This document shows, piece after piece, positions 34,714 to 45,791 of a DNA stretch of 64,000 nt (its first letter is position 1; each line of letters begins with the position of its first letter). A program made the position numbers and the translations under genes. The stretch spans positions 358,336,943-358,400,942 of the forward strand of contig OW240913.1 in NCBI GenBank assembly GCA_933207985.1, read 5' to 3'. Under the pieces are notes generated by a model, which did not search any database, had not been told where the DNA came from, and saw only the letters and a list, made by a program, of their open reading frames with translations. Source of the DNA: Pelobates cultripes. Taxonomy: Eukaryota; Chordata; Amphibia; Anura; Pelobatidae.

Positions 34714-36747
34714 ATGTTCTCCCTTCTATTTTTCACTTTAACACTAACTTCTGTCATTACTAAAATATCCCTATCCTTTCACTCACCTGTCCCTGGCAAC
34801 ACCATCGTCATTACTCCCACCTTACTTCCCTCCCCTCTCTATTCATCCCATGCACTCTACACATACCTTTCCAGCCTATCTCCACCAACTCTTTCCAAAT
34901 CCTCTACATACATACCCTCCTACAAACCTTTCAAATCCTACTCCCACCTTCACTTCCTTTCTATCCTTCTGCTCCTAGCAGCTGGTGATGTCTCTCCAAA
35001 CCCCGGTCCCCTCTCAACAAACTCAGCACATACTAACCCAAGGATCCACACTAATCTCATACCCATCTCTTGTTCCTCTAAATCCTCCTTCAAAACTGCC
35101 CTCTGGAACGCACGCTCTGTTTGCAATATAACTAAATCCACTGCTGTCCATGACTACTTCATCTCTCATTCAATAGATTTACTAGCCTTAACAGAAACCT
35201 GGCTCTCCCCCTCTGACACTGCCACCCCTGCATCTTTGTCCTTCGGTGGTCTCCAACTTACCCACACCCCAAGAAACTCTGAATGTAAAGGTGGTGGTGT
35301 TGGGTTTCTCCTCTCCCCTCACTGCTCTTTTAAACCTCTTCCCACCCCCCCTTCCCTCTCTTTCCCGTCATTTGAAATACACTCAATTCGCCTTTTCAAA
35401 CCCTTCGCTGCTAACATTGCTGTTATTTACCGTCCCCCTGGTTCCCCTCTTCTCTTCCTTGACCATTTTGCTGCCTGGCTACCCTATTTCCTCTCTTCTA
35501 ACAGACTTCTAATTCTCGGGGACTTCAATATTCCTATAAACCCACCTTTGACCTCTGCAGCCAATAAACTACTTTCAATTACATCCTCCCTCGGGCTATC
35601 ACAGTGGGCAAATTTTCCCACCCATGTAGCTGGCAATACCCTTGACCTAATCTTCACTTATGCATGTACGGTATGTAATATCTGCAACACTCCTTATCCT
35701 CTCTCTGATCACCACCTCTTATCGTTTGCTCTCACGTACCCCCTTACCCAACAACCTCCTCCTAACCAGCCTCAACTCAGGAGGGACCTTAATTCTCTTG
35801 ATCTCCAACAGTTGTCAGCTGACATTGATTCACAACTGCTGTCCATCCCTTCCCTATCCTGCCCTTCACTGGCAATCTCCATATATAACTCTACTCTTAC
35901 ATCTGCCTTGAACACTGCAGCACCACTCCAAACAAGCACCTCAAGGAGGACCCGCCCCCAACCATGGCATACTAAATCAACACGCTACCTGCAAAGATGC
36001 TCCCGGTGTGCTGAACGCTCCTGGAGGAAGTCTCGCACCCAGTCAGACTTTCTCCATTATAGATTCATACTGTGTTCATACAGTGCAGCCCTTGCCCTTG
36101 CCAAACAGTCCTATTTTTCCTCTCTCATTAGTTCATGTTCCCGCAACCCCAGGCGTCTCTTTGACACCTTTAATTCTCTTCTTCGCCCCGCTGTGGCCAC
36201 CCCCCAAACCAACCTTACTGCTGATAACTTTGCATGTTACTTCACTGACAAAATTGAACAGCTAAGGAAAGAATTCTCCCCTCCTTGCCTTTCTGTTTCT
36301 CAATCACACATTGATCATGCCTTTCCTACCCTTCAGACATTCTCCCCAGCCACTGACAAAGAGGTGGCTGCTCTTCTTTGCTCCTCTCGCCCCACCACTT
36401 GCCCGCTCGATCCTGTCCCATCTCACCTTATCAGATCTCTCTCCACTTGTCTCATGCCTTCTCTAACACACATCTTCAACTGCTCGCTCTCTTCTGGCAT
36501 CGTCCCTGCTGACCTTAAACATGCCACTGTAGTACCTATACTAAAAAAACATCCCTTGACCCGTCCACCCCCTCTAACTACCGTCCCATATCCCTGCTCC
36601 CTTTTTCCTCAAAGCTTCTGGAAAGACTCGTCTTTACCCGTGTGTCTCATTTCCTCAATTCCAACTCTCTCCTTGACCCCCTTCAATCTGGCTTCCGCCC
36701 TCTCCACTCTACAGAGACTGCCCTTATCAAAGTTACTAACGACCTAA
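34714..36747 (+). pseudogene. L2 ORF: N-terminus, 2A-like motif, APE endonuclease, RT start
   Basis: 677 open codons. Residues about 81-99 contain a hydrophobic stretch LLLLAAGDVSPNPGP ending in a 2A-like NPGP motif. Then comes an apurinic-type endonuclease: LWNARSVCN, LLALTETWL, GGGVGFLLS, VIYRPPGS, LLILGDFNI and LSDHHLLSF, all catalytic blocks recognisable. The RT N-terminal region follows up to VVPILKK. At about 36549 one base is missing after the A-run, and the last part of this frame is out of register; the true frame continues in the next entry. Met at 34714 is the first available start. Confidence 0.85.
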
Positions 36748-37907
36748 TCGCAGCTAAATCCAAAGGCCACTACTCCATACTAATTCTTCTTGACCTCTCA
36801 GCGGCCTTTGACACCATTGATCATGCTCTCCTTCTTCAAACTCTGCAATCGCTTGGTCTCTGTGACTCTGTCCTCTCGTGGTTTTCCTCTTATCTCTCCC
36901 AACGCTCATTCAGTGTCTCTTTTTCTAATGATACCTCCTCCCCTCGCCCTGTCTCGGTTGGAGTCCCCCAAGGCTCCGTCCTTGGTCCCCTTCTATTTTC
37001 TCTTTATACTGCCTCTCTTGGCAAACTTATTACCTCATTTGGATTCCACTACCACCTGTACGCTGATGACACCCAGTTATATCTCTCCTCCCCGGACCTC
37101 TCCCCTGCTGTCCTGCAACGTGTCACTGCTTGCCTTTCTTCCATCTCTGATTGGATGTCCTCCCGCTTTCTGAAACTCAATCTCTCAAAAACTGAGCTCC
37201 TTGTCTTTCCTCCTCCTAATACTGATCCTCCTCTTTCGCTCTCCCTTCAAGTTTGTGGTACCAACATCAGCCCATCCTTGCAAGCGCGCTGTCTTGGCGT
37301 CATACTTGACTCTGGTCTCACCTTTGAGCCTCACATCCAGCATGTTGCCAAATCCTGTAGATTCCATCTTAAAAACATAGCCCGCATCCGCCCCTTTCTT
37401 GCACCAGATACTACCAAGGAGCTTGTCCATGCTCTAATAATTTCACGCATGGATTATTGTAACCCTCTCCTGCTTGGTCTTCCCAAAAGCCGTACTGCAC
37501 CCCTACAGTCTGTAATGAATGCTGCTGCTAGACTGATTTTCCTCTCTAGTCGGTTCTCTCACACCTCACCCCTCTGCCAGTCCTTACATTGGCTTCCTGT
37601 GTGCTATAGGAGTCAATTCAAGGCACTAACTCACACCTATAAAGCACTGAACAACTCTAGCCCCTCTTATATCTCCTCACTGATCCACAGGTATGTCCCT
37701 TCTTGGTCTCTCCGCTCTGCCCGTGACCACCTCCTGTCCGTTGTCCGCACCCGTACGGCCAACTCGCGCTTGCAGGACTTCTCGCGGGCGGCTCCCTTCC
37801 TATGGAATAGCCTGCCTACCACCATCCGACTCTCCCCTAGTCTTGCATCTTTTAAGAAGTGCCTTAAAACCCATCTCTTTAGGAAAGCTTATGGCCTCCA
37901 AGACTAA
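36550..37907 (+). pseudogene. L2 reverse transcriptase, after the frameshift
   Basis: The frame resumes at about 36550 ([17 protein letters not shown]) and is open to TAA at 37905-37907. RT blocks: [27 protein letters not shown] (motif A), [17 protein letters not shown] (motif B), YADDTQLYL (motif C, 37059-37085), [22 protein letters not shown], and the C-terminal block ALHWLPVxxR-like [20 protein letters not shown], ending [10 protein letters not shown]. All catalytic residues are intact. A single base separates it from the upstream ORF, so the copy is young. Confidence 0.88.
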
Positions 37908-38164
37908 CCCCTACCTCACATACCCGTCTCTTGCCCTCTCCTAAAGGGCAGCCCACCTTATTTGATTGCAAATTCCTGTCCTAATGTGTTTTACACCCCG
38001 CCTCCTATAGAATGTAAGCTTGAGCAGGGTCCTCTTCAACCTATTGTTCCTGTAAGTTTATTTGTAATTGTCCTATTTATAGTTAAATCCCCTCTCATAA
38101 TATTGTAAAGCGCTATGGAATCTGTTGGCGCTATATAAATGGCAATTATAATAATAATAATAAT

Positions 38165-38545
38165 AAAAGTGTCTGTGTCCCTGGTGTCTGTGTCCCCATG
38201 TCTTCAAGTGTCCCCTATTTTCCCATTGTCCCCATGTGTCCCAGCCAGAGTCCCCTAGTCTCCCAGTATCACTGGTGTCCCCGTGTCCTGAGGTCTCCCC
38301 CTCTTCCTAGTGTCCTAGTGACATGGGGACCCTGGGATACATGACGCTTGGGAGTGTTTTACTGTTTTTGAGACACTGTGATACATAGGATCACTGGGAG
38401 ACCTGGGGACACGACACTAAGGGACACTGGGAGACATGGGGCACTGAGACACTGATACATAGGAACACTGAGACCTGGAGTAATCGACACATGGGGGCAC
38501 TGAGTCATGAGGGCACTGGGAGACATGGGGGCACTGGGAGGAATC
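38165..38545. repeat. CCCATGTCTCCCAGTG minisatellite, right part with orientation switch
   Basis: Continues the left array in the same orientation to about 38310, then flips to the complementary units (CACTGGGAGACATGGGG). With the left flip near 33690 the array has inverted blocks at both ends. Confidence 0.85.
38336..38370 (+). repeat. 35-bp direct repeat, copy 1
   Basis: GATACATGACGCTTGGGAGT and the following 15 bases recur identically at 39869-39903. Confidence 0.9.
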
Positions 38546-38783
38546 CATCTATACAGCAGAATCAAACTAAGTAGTTTTTGGGTGATTTTACAGCATTTTC
38601 TCTTATGTCACTCATTGTGATTTACATCATGTGATATCATCCATACATATTTTATTATGCAAATTGTTTTTCCAAGAAAGGTGGCAACCCTAACTACTTT
38701 TCACATACTCTTACTTAAGTATGGAAACTTAAGAGGGATGTATGGGAACAAAACTTGTGTGGACTGGCTGACAATGAATATAG

Positions 38784-39382
38784 TTAAAGGGACACTATAG
38801 TCACCAGAACAACTACAGCTTATTGAATTTGTTCTGGTGAGCAGAATCATTACGTCAGGCTTTTTGCTGTTAACACTGTCTTTTCAGAGAAAATGCAGTC
38901 TTTACATTACAGCCTAGTGATAACTTCACTGGCCACTCCTTAGATGGCTGTTAGAGATCATTCCTGGGTCATGGCTGCCTAAAATGCATCCAAACATTCA
39001 GTGTCTCCTCCCTCTGCATGCAGACACTGAACTTTCCTCATAGAGATTCATTGATTCAATTCATCTCTATGAGGAGATGCTGATTGGCCAGGGCTGTGTT
39101 TGAATCATGCTGGCTCTGACTCTGATCTGCCTTCTTGTCAGTCTCAGCCAATCCTATGGGGAAGCACTGTGATTGGATCAGGCCACCACTTCTAGTGATG
39201 TCAGCAGACTGCTTGTTTTTATGAGTCTAATAGCATGCAGAGTTACAGCTTCAGGCTTGAATATAGTAAGATTTTGTTATATTTATGGAGGCATGAGTGG
39301 CCCAGGGGGGCTAGATGGTGGTGTTAACACTGTAGGGTCATGAATTCATGTTTGTGTTCCTGACCCTATAGTGATCCTTTAA
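38784..39382. mobile_element. piggyBac-type TTAA MITE
   Basis: TTAA at both ends (38784-38787 and 39379-39382), with inverted termini TTAAAGGGACACTATAG and CTATAGTGATCCTTTAA. About 600 bp, non-coding. Related partial copies are near 43166. Confidence 0.82.
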
Positions 39383-39868
39383 GGTAATGCTGACTTTGGT
39401 CTCTCTAACACTGTGGCATGTTCCCTTTCTTCTACACTCACTACATACAGCTTTTCTCTGTCCCAGACTATATACCAGGAGCTTCTGCCTGCTAGTAAGA
39501 AGGTTAGGAGACAAGTGGACCAGCGAGTGCTAGGGGATAGTCCTTAGAAAGCGTTGAGTGAGCGCATCATTAGATGCATTTATGCCAAGCTCAGGGTGCT
39601 GTCTGCATAGTATGCCCTTAGTTGGCCAGCTGCATGATTAGCAGGCAGCCTGACATGCATTCATGTCTGGCTGGCCTTCTAATTCTTTGGGCAGACATGT
39701 CCTCTTTTTGGGCATGTTCGCCCCTTTTGCAGGTTACGTGATTTGTGTCACTGTTAGGGGTTATGGATTTGCTTGAAAGATGAAAACATAAATTAGAGAG
39801 ATATTAGCATAGGGTATGTGTTTTCTTAATCGCTGCTGTTTTCTTTCTCTCCAGCACCATCTCCATCA

Positions 39869-39903
39869 GATACATGACGCTTGGGAGTGTTTTACTGTTT
39901 TTG
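39869..39903 (+). repeat. 35-bp direct repeat, copy 2
   Basis: Identical to 38336-38370, 1.5 kb apart inside the hAT element. Confidence 0.9.
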
Positions 39904-39977
39904 GTCGATATGATTCTGTAATTAGGCCCCGTCATAATTGTCAGCACCAGGCCCTCTGTGCTCTTAATCTGGCCCTG

Positions 39978-39985
39978 GATGTAGA
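39978..39985 (+). repeat. 8-bp target-site duplication, right
   Basis: GATGTAGA directly after the right hAT terminus. Confidence 0.88.
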
Positions 39986-40315
39986 AGGTTAGCTCTTATA
40001 TAATATATAATATATATATTAATAAAATTCAAGTAGAGTTCTTAATAAGCACCACTACAATTACCAGGCACTACCCACAGTGTTTGCACCACCATACAAG
40101 ACACATATTAAAAAATACTTATGGCTTCTTTAAGGAATCACTGGCAGATCTCAGTAAAAGACCATAAAACTCGTGTTGTACATGAAAAAAACAAAAAAAT
40201 GTAATACAAATAATAGTTCCAAATGTTGAAATATGCAAAGGAATACATAAGCTAGTAATATTCCTAACTCACATTTACTAGAGATATTTTACCAGTATAT
40301 TATAGTATATATTGG
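39986..40315. other. Intergenic, nothing recognised
   Basis: AT-rich; no ORF or repeat end identified. Confidence 0.5.
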
Positions 40316-41305
40316 CATAGGTGTGCGCAGCCTATTGCATTAGGGTGTGCACCCTAAAGCACAAGCACACTCAGCATATATATATGTATGTATGTATGTG
40401 TGTATACACACATACACTGTTGTGTGCTGTGTGAGGGTGCTGGTAGTGTGCTATGTGGGTGAGGGTGTTTGTGTGTGTATGCGCTTGTGAGGGTGCTGGT
40501 AGTGTGCTATGTGGGTGAGGGTGTTTGTGTGTGTGTATGCGCTTGTGAGGGTGCTGGTAGTGTGCTATGTGGGTGAGGGTGTTTGTGTGTGTGTGTGTGC
40601 GCTTGTGAGGGTGCTGTTAATGTACTGTGTGTGAGGGTGCTGTTTGTGTGTGAGGGTACTGGTAGTGTGCTGTGTGTGTGTTTGTTAGGGTCCTGTTAGT
40701 GTGCTGTGTGAGGGTGCTGTTTGTGTTTGTGAGGGTACTGTTAGTGTGCTGTGTGTGTGTGAGGGTGCTGTTTGTGTGCTGTATGTGTTTGTGAGGGTGC
40801 TGTATGTGTGTGGGTGCTGTATGTGTGTGTGTGGGTGCTGTATGTGTGTGTGGGTGCTGTGTGTGGGGGTGCTGTGTGTGTGTGGGTGCTGTGTAGGTGC
40901 TGTGTGTGTGTGGGTGCTGTGTAGGTGCTGTGTGTGTGTGGGTGATGTGTGTCCTGTTTGTGTGCTGTATGTGTGAGGATGCTGTGTGTGTGTGGATGAT
41001 GTTTGTTTGCTGTGTGTGTGTGGGTGCTGTGTGTGTTGTGCTGTTTGTGTGCTGTATGTGTGTGGGTGCTGTGGGTGTTTTGTGTGTGCTGTATGTGTGT
41101 GTGCTGTATGTCTGTGTGTGCTGTTTGTGTGTGTGTGCTGTATGTGTGTGCTGTATGTGTGTGTGCTGTGTGTGTGTGTGTGTGTGTGCTGTATGTGTGT
41201 GTGTGCTGTTTGTGTGCTGTATGTGTGTGTGCTGTATGTTTGGGTGATTTGTGGGGGTGGAGGTGGGGGCAGATTAGTTAATAAAGATCTCCCCTCCCTT
41301 CTTAC
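40316..41305. mobile_element. hAT-like end with GTGTGCTGT array
   Basis: The left end CATAGGTGTGCGCAGCC resembles a hAT terminus, followed by GGGTGTGCACCC. The interior is the GT-rich array, then CTCCCCTCCCTTCTTACC, which resembles the sequence after the arrays at 16.3 kb and 60.3 kb. The right terminus was not found. Confidence 0.4.
40390..41245. repeat. GTGTGTGCTGTATGT-type minisatellite
   Basis: About 850 bp of degenerate GTGTGTGGGTGCTGT units. A roughly 70-bp higher-order unit (GTGCTGGTAGTGTGCTATGTGG...) is repeated three times at 40437-40615. Cys/Val-rich open frames are artefacts. Confidence 0.93.
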
Positions 41306-41368
41306 CTTATGTAATTTTATGTCTTTTACTGTCTTTTTACTGCCATGTGGTTAATGGAGTTTTGCCTC

Positions 41369-41803
41369 TGTCCTTGGAGATAATTGGATTACTTCCAAAT
41401 TATCTCCAGGCCAGAGAGGAGGGATTGTGATGCATTGTGGGATTGTTGAAGTGTGTAAGTCTGTGATTGGTCCTTTTACCCTTTGTGTCCCAGTCTTCCA
41501 TCTGGTCCCCTAGGGGAGTGTCCACCAGGTGGGAGACCTGCATAAAAGCCAGGCAGGTAGCCCCAGTAAATCAGTTCTACTTCACCCTCAATTTGGAGTG
41601 CCATCTCTTATTGGGGGAATCTGCTACAAGGGATTACTATTGCTAAATCACTACTAAGCTCTTGTAAGAGCTTGTTCCTGTCCTGCTCTCTGAAGGAGTC
41701 CACAGTGATTATGGTGTCGGCTGGAGTACTTGGAGCCCTCATGAAGTGCTAGGAGCATCCTTCAATGGAGGTACCCAGTCGGGGTGCCAGATGATCCGTT
41801 ACA
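41369..41803 (+). mobile_element. Solo LTR, diverged relative of the 22-kb LTR
   Basis: It ends GATCCGTTACA like the LTR at 22164-22541 and shares the start TGT...GGAGATAATTGGATTA (compare TGTGTAAGGTAATTGAATCA) and the U5-like block TTCACCCTCAATTTGGAGTG. A TATA-like CATAAAAG lies at 41542. No internal genes. The 5' boundary and target duplication were not resolved. Confidence 0.5.
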
Positions 41804-42464
41804 AAAGTATTAGTACATCACAATCCAAACTTTTCACAGATAGGAAGCAACCCAAAGGTCAATAACTGATAGATAATAAAACATAATCTTTAATGTATAT
41901 AATATAATGAAAGTAGATATGTAGAGTATATAACTCGTGATAATCTTAAGCAAGCTAGCAATATCATCCAATAGTACAGAACAGGAGAAATAAATAGATT
42001 AATCTAATGCAAACAAATGAAAAAAATTTAATTTAGAAACTAATAAGTACAAAATGGCCAAGATAGCCGAAGTAGACAATTACAATATGATGCTCCGGTA
42101 AAAAAAAGAAAAGCAAAAAAGAAATACTATCAACTAGTGGAAACAAAAGTAACTAAAGCTGGAGTAAATAAGTATCCATAAGAGATAAACTCCTAGAGAA
42201 TAGAGCACATAAAGGGGGGAAGGTACAACATGAACAGTGGCAAGGAAAACCAGTAGCTACAAATAGTTCCCTAATGTGCCTTCGAGCGCATCCCTTAAAA
42301 AAATTCTAAACCCTACTAGTACCCCCGACAACCACATAGTAGACTAATAGAAAAAAGAAAACAAATACATTAAGGTGTAATAAAACCATAGTGTGGCGGC
42401 TGTATCTATGAAATCCTTGTAAGCTGCAGCAGCATGCCCAATCTGTCAGCCACCTACTACACTA
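41804..42464. other. Intergenic, repeat-like AT-rich DNA
   Basis: A-rich sequence leading to the hammerhead-like relic; probably part of the same old element. No ORF. Confidence 0.4.
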
Positions 42465-42516
42465 ACTGTCCCGACGTGCGTTTCGCCAAATAATGGCTCT
42501 TCCCTGGCTTCTCTCT
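42465..42516 (-). ncRNA. Hammerhead-ribozyme-like relic
   Basis: Minus strand: GGGAAGAGCC, loop ATTATTT, GGCGAAACGCACGTCGGG. The stem II (GCC/GGC) followed by GAAAC and CGCACGTC matches the hammerhead arrangement used in Penelope-like and other amphibian retroelements; the CUGAUGA box is mutated at three of seven positions, so catalysis is unlikely. Confidence 0.38.
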
Positions 42517-42885
42517 TTTTTCTACTAGAATTCTATGAATTATGTTTCATATTTAAATTATGTGAAATAGATAAATTGATGTGAAATGAAAGCCCTATAT
42601 CTCCTCAACAAAATGATATATATGTGCACGCACTTAGTGTGAAAGAGGTAAATTACGGTTGAACAGACATATAACTTAAATTCTATGTTTTGCTTTGGTT
42701 CAGAACTTAAACAATTGCCTCGGTCCTTAAGGGGATGTTAAACGTACTTTTATTTGTTTGTGTAGTTTTCCCAACGAGATCTGTTGTCTCCAGGGCTTTT
42801 CCCAGACCCGTTTTCCTATATGAAGCTCTCGCTGTAGCTCTCATGTACACATTCTGTAAACACTTACAGACAGATCGCAGACATC

Positions 42886-43098
42886 ATGTCAGGAATTGCT
42901 GCCCAAATTTCCAAAGACAGAGACAGAGCACAGGGTGTTGGGTCTCACCACGATCCTGTGAAATATTTAAACCAAGATTTCAATGAGCTGAGGGCTCAGT
43001 TGTTGGCATCTGGCAAATTATTTGAGGATGAAAAATTCCCTACATCCTCATCTTCACTTGGAGAGACAAATGAAATTATTGTGTGGAAGAGGCCCTCG
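42886..43098 (+). CDS. Calpain 2 exon 1 (start)
   Basis: ATG 42886; reads MSGIAAQISKDRDRAQGVGS, then VKYLNQDFNELRAQ and GKLFEDEKFP, ending WKRPS before gtaaga. This is the calpain N-terminus (MAGIAAxLAKDRxxAEGLGS, KYLNQDxxxLR, LFxDPxFPA, WKRPxEI), which fixes the start. 71 codons, phase 0. Confidence 0.94.
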
Positions 43099-43165
43099 GT
43101 AAGAAGCAATTTCTGTGTTAGCTCTTTTTGTAATTTTTGTATGTATTGAACATTTAAGGGTTTAT

Positions 43166-43535
43166 TGAAAGGAAACTATAGTCACCAGACCCACTAAACC
43201 ATATTGTAGTGGTTCTGGTGTCTGTCTCTTTCAGAGAAAAGGACAGAATGGCGTAAATTAAAGTAAATTAGAGAATTATCCATTGGGGCTATTTTGACCT
43301 TATAATTGACATTCACTTTAAATGCTCCTTGAATTCACACTTTAGTGAACAACCCTATTAATGTGGGTGGGGGGTGAGCAGCCATCCTCATCCTCCCTAT
43401 AACCCTTTGTATCTTGGAGAGTAGAAACACTGCAGGGAAGCCCTAGGAGTGAATTCCCCCTCAATGTCTGTTATGTTGGAATGTGAGAGTACAGTTTCCA
43501 GCATTTAGGAAGCTTGATAAACCCATGCACTATAG
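43166..43535. mobile_element. TTAA-type MITE fragment
   Basis: GAAACTATAGTCACCAGACC and ATTGTAGTGGTTCTGGTG resemble the MITE at 38784 (CACTATAGTCACCAGAAC); the right end is near CACTATAGGGTTC (43528). Degenerate. Confidence 0.5.
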
Positions 43536-43773
43536 GGTTCTATTGGTTGAAATGCAGACACAGAGTATATATTTTTTTCTTTGTGTCCATAATTCAATAC
43601 CTAGATTTCTGCCCTTCTCCAGTCGACCTCCTAAATTTACATAAAATATAGAACTCTCCTTATGAAGAGTAAGTTTGTTGGTGAGTATAGCTTATAAAGG
43701 GCCAGGAGCTTCTCTTCACGAGTAATTGTTTTTAGGGTTTGTTTGTTTTTTGGTTGATTTTTTTTTCTTACAG

Positions 43774-43843
43774 GAAATAACAAAAGATCCTCAGTTTATA
43801 GTTGGTGCAGCAACTCGTGAAGATATTAAACAAGGGCGCGTTG
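43774..43843 (+). CDS. Calpain 2 exon 2
   Basis: 70 nt between ttacag and gtgagt. Encodes EITKDPQFIVGAATREDIKQ, matching ExCxDPQFIxGGATRTDIxQG just before the catalytic Cys. Confidence 0.94.
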
Positions 43844-44155
43844 GTGAGTAAATGTGAAGACAAAGCTGTTCCCTGAATAGTTTTAAAGTGAACTTATTAT
43901 GAAAAAAGTGACCATATGCATTGAATAAGCTATATATCTCAAAGATACATGGTTTATTCAATGTAACATATAAAGATTTACTCATGTTTCCTCCATTCCA
44001 TCTTCATGCTATGTCGGTGTTACTCTTCATGTAATACTCTTCTCCTGGCCATCCTCCCATCTGCCTGTGCTCCTCCCTAAGTCTTCCTTGATTTTCCCTG
44101 CTTGGAATGTATCCCCAAGCAGGGCAAATCTCATCAGTGATGTAAGCGCACAGGC

Positions 44156-44730
44156 CAGGGCCAGTTCAAGACTATTTTGTACCCTAGGCAAGACCAACTA
44201 GTTTCACCCCCACCCCCCAAATTTTTTTTTTGCCAATTTGTGTCTTTTTATTTCCTCAGCCCCTTTGAGTGTCTCTTTCTCCCCTGCCCCTTTGTGTGTC
44301 TTTTTACCCACAGCCCCTTTGTGTGTCTCTTCTCCCTGCACCATTTTGGGTCTCTTTCTCCCTCCCCAGACCCTCTGTGTGTCTCTTTCCCCTCATCCCC
44401 TTTGTGTCTCTTTTTCCTGCCCAGCCGCCTTTGTGTGTATCTTTCTCCCCCAGCCACTTTGTGGGTTTCTTACTCCCCAAAACCCCTTTGAGTGTCTCTG
44501 TAGTTTCCCAACCCTTCTGTATGTCTCTTTAGTTCTCAAACCCTTTGTATGTCTCTTTTTCCCCTTCTCTAGCCTCTCTGTGTCTCTTTCCCCTCAGCCC
44601 CTTTGTGTGTCTTTGTCCTGCCCAGCCGCCTTTGTGTATATTTTTCTCCCCCTGCTACTCGGACATTGTGCTGCCTGAGCCAGTGCGCCCTTGGTGACTG
44701 CCTAATTCACCTAACGCTGGCTTCGTTGCT
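44156..44730. mobile_element. hAT-like element carrying a TTTGTGTGTCTCTTT minisatellite
   Basis: The left end CAGGGCCAGTTCAAG resembles the hAT terminus at 33155; the right end CACCTAACGCTGGC is a poor match, and no target duplication was found. The interior 44245-44640 is a pyrimidine-rich array of about 40-50-bp units based on CCCTTTGTGTGTCTCTTT. Lies in calpain 2 intron 2. Confidence 0.42.
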
Positions 44731-44982
44731 GTCGTTGGAATGGAGTGAAAGCTGGGAGAAAAAAATATTTTTATAAAGGTTTTTTTCCTACTCTAAACAT
44801 TAGCTAGCAAAACTGTCAGCGCAATATATAGATAACATCTTATGATCAGTCTAATGAGCAGAAGTTGTTTGTGTCTTGACTGCATTAAGTGATTTAATAC
44901 TAGTTAAAGGACACCTGTCACGCAAACAGCCTTATAAAGTAATCACTAGATATTTTGAAAATCTGTGCCATGTTTTGTACAG

Positions 44983-45101
44983 GAAATTGTTGGTTCCTCT
45001 GTTCACTTGCATCTCTTACAATGAATGAAACTTTCCTGACCCTTGTGCTTCCGCTGGACCAAAGTTTTCAGGATAATTATGCGGGGATCTTCCACTTCAG
45101 G
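44983..45101 (+). CDS. Calpain 2 exon 3 with catalytic Cys
   Basis: 119 nt after gtacag. Encodes GNCWFLCSLASLTMNETFL..., then QSFQDNYAGIFHFR, matching GDCWLLAAIASLTLN...QSFQxNYAGIFHFQ. Cys codon 44988-44990 is the nucleophile. Asp before Cys is replaced by Asn. Confidence 0.95.
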
Positions 45102-45791
45102 GTATGTCTGGTAAAATACAGTATATCAATGCTATGTAACTCGTTATTGTCTGAATTCCAACAAAACTACGTGTTTAGTTTGTCCTACTGTATATATCTT
45201 GAAGTCAGTATTATTTTACTATATGAATCATGATTGTGCTATGGCCAACAATGTGTTTAAAGTGACGTACTACGGGCCCTGCATGATTTCTGAAGGAGGG
45301 TTCGATTAATACTGGAATTGTGGTGTATAAAAAGAGTGGTTTACTAAGGAAAGTTGATTCTGTTATCATAGATGTCTCCATTTCACTTTCAATTTCTTGA
45401 GGTGCCAAGTAAATATTTCAGCTGGGAAATTTGCCACTGATATAGTACACCACCATTGTCACATTGTGGAAATGAGACAAAAGAGTTAGTCATTTATTTT
45501 ATGTAGCTATTATTTATGTCATTATTTTATGTCTGCTTGGCTTTAAATACCTGGGATTTCACTTTTACCACTGGATATTTTTTATTATTATTATTTTACT
45601 GGTAAGATGGCAGTTTTTTTGTTTAAGAAACTTACATCTACATTTGATGTTAAAATGTGTGATTGTGCTGAATACTTTTGAGTTTCATTTCAGTAATTTT
45701 AAAATAAAATATTTCTTAATAAGTGATGCATTTATTTTATGGATACAAATAAGCCTGTCTTATTTGTAACAATGCTGTCAATTTCTTTCAG

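Larger units (their letters stand above)
33941..38164 (+). mobile_element. L2-clade LINE, nearly intact
   Basis: About 4.2 kb. It contains a long 5' region with a 42-bp direct repeat (33941-33982 and 34451-34492, 510 bp apart), an endonuclease/RT reading frame interrupted by a single frameshift, and an L2-type 3' end GGCGCTATATAAATGG followed by (ATA)n at 38150-38164. AGTGTC lies on both sides (about 33936 and 38165), a plausible target duplication. It split the minisatellite in two, so it is younger than the hAT host element. Confidence 0.85.
33155..39977. mobile_element. 6.8-kb hAT non-autonomous element with nested insertions
   Basis: Terminal inverted repeats CAGGGCCGGATTAA (left) and TTAATCTGGCCCTG (right), flanked by a perfect 8-bp duplication GATGTAGA at 33147-33154 and 39978-39985: the hallmarks of hAT transposition. 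No transposase. It contains an A-run (33229-33248), a CCCATGTCTCCCAGTG minisatellite split by an L2 LINE, a TTAA MITE, and a 35-bp internal direct repeat. Much of its length is therefore later insertion. Confidence 0.88.

Noticed and set aside
40701..41354. Cys/Val-rich open frames
   Set aside because: Translation of the GTGTGCTG array.
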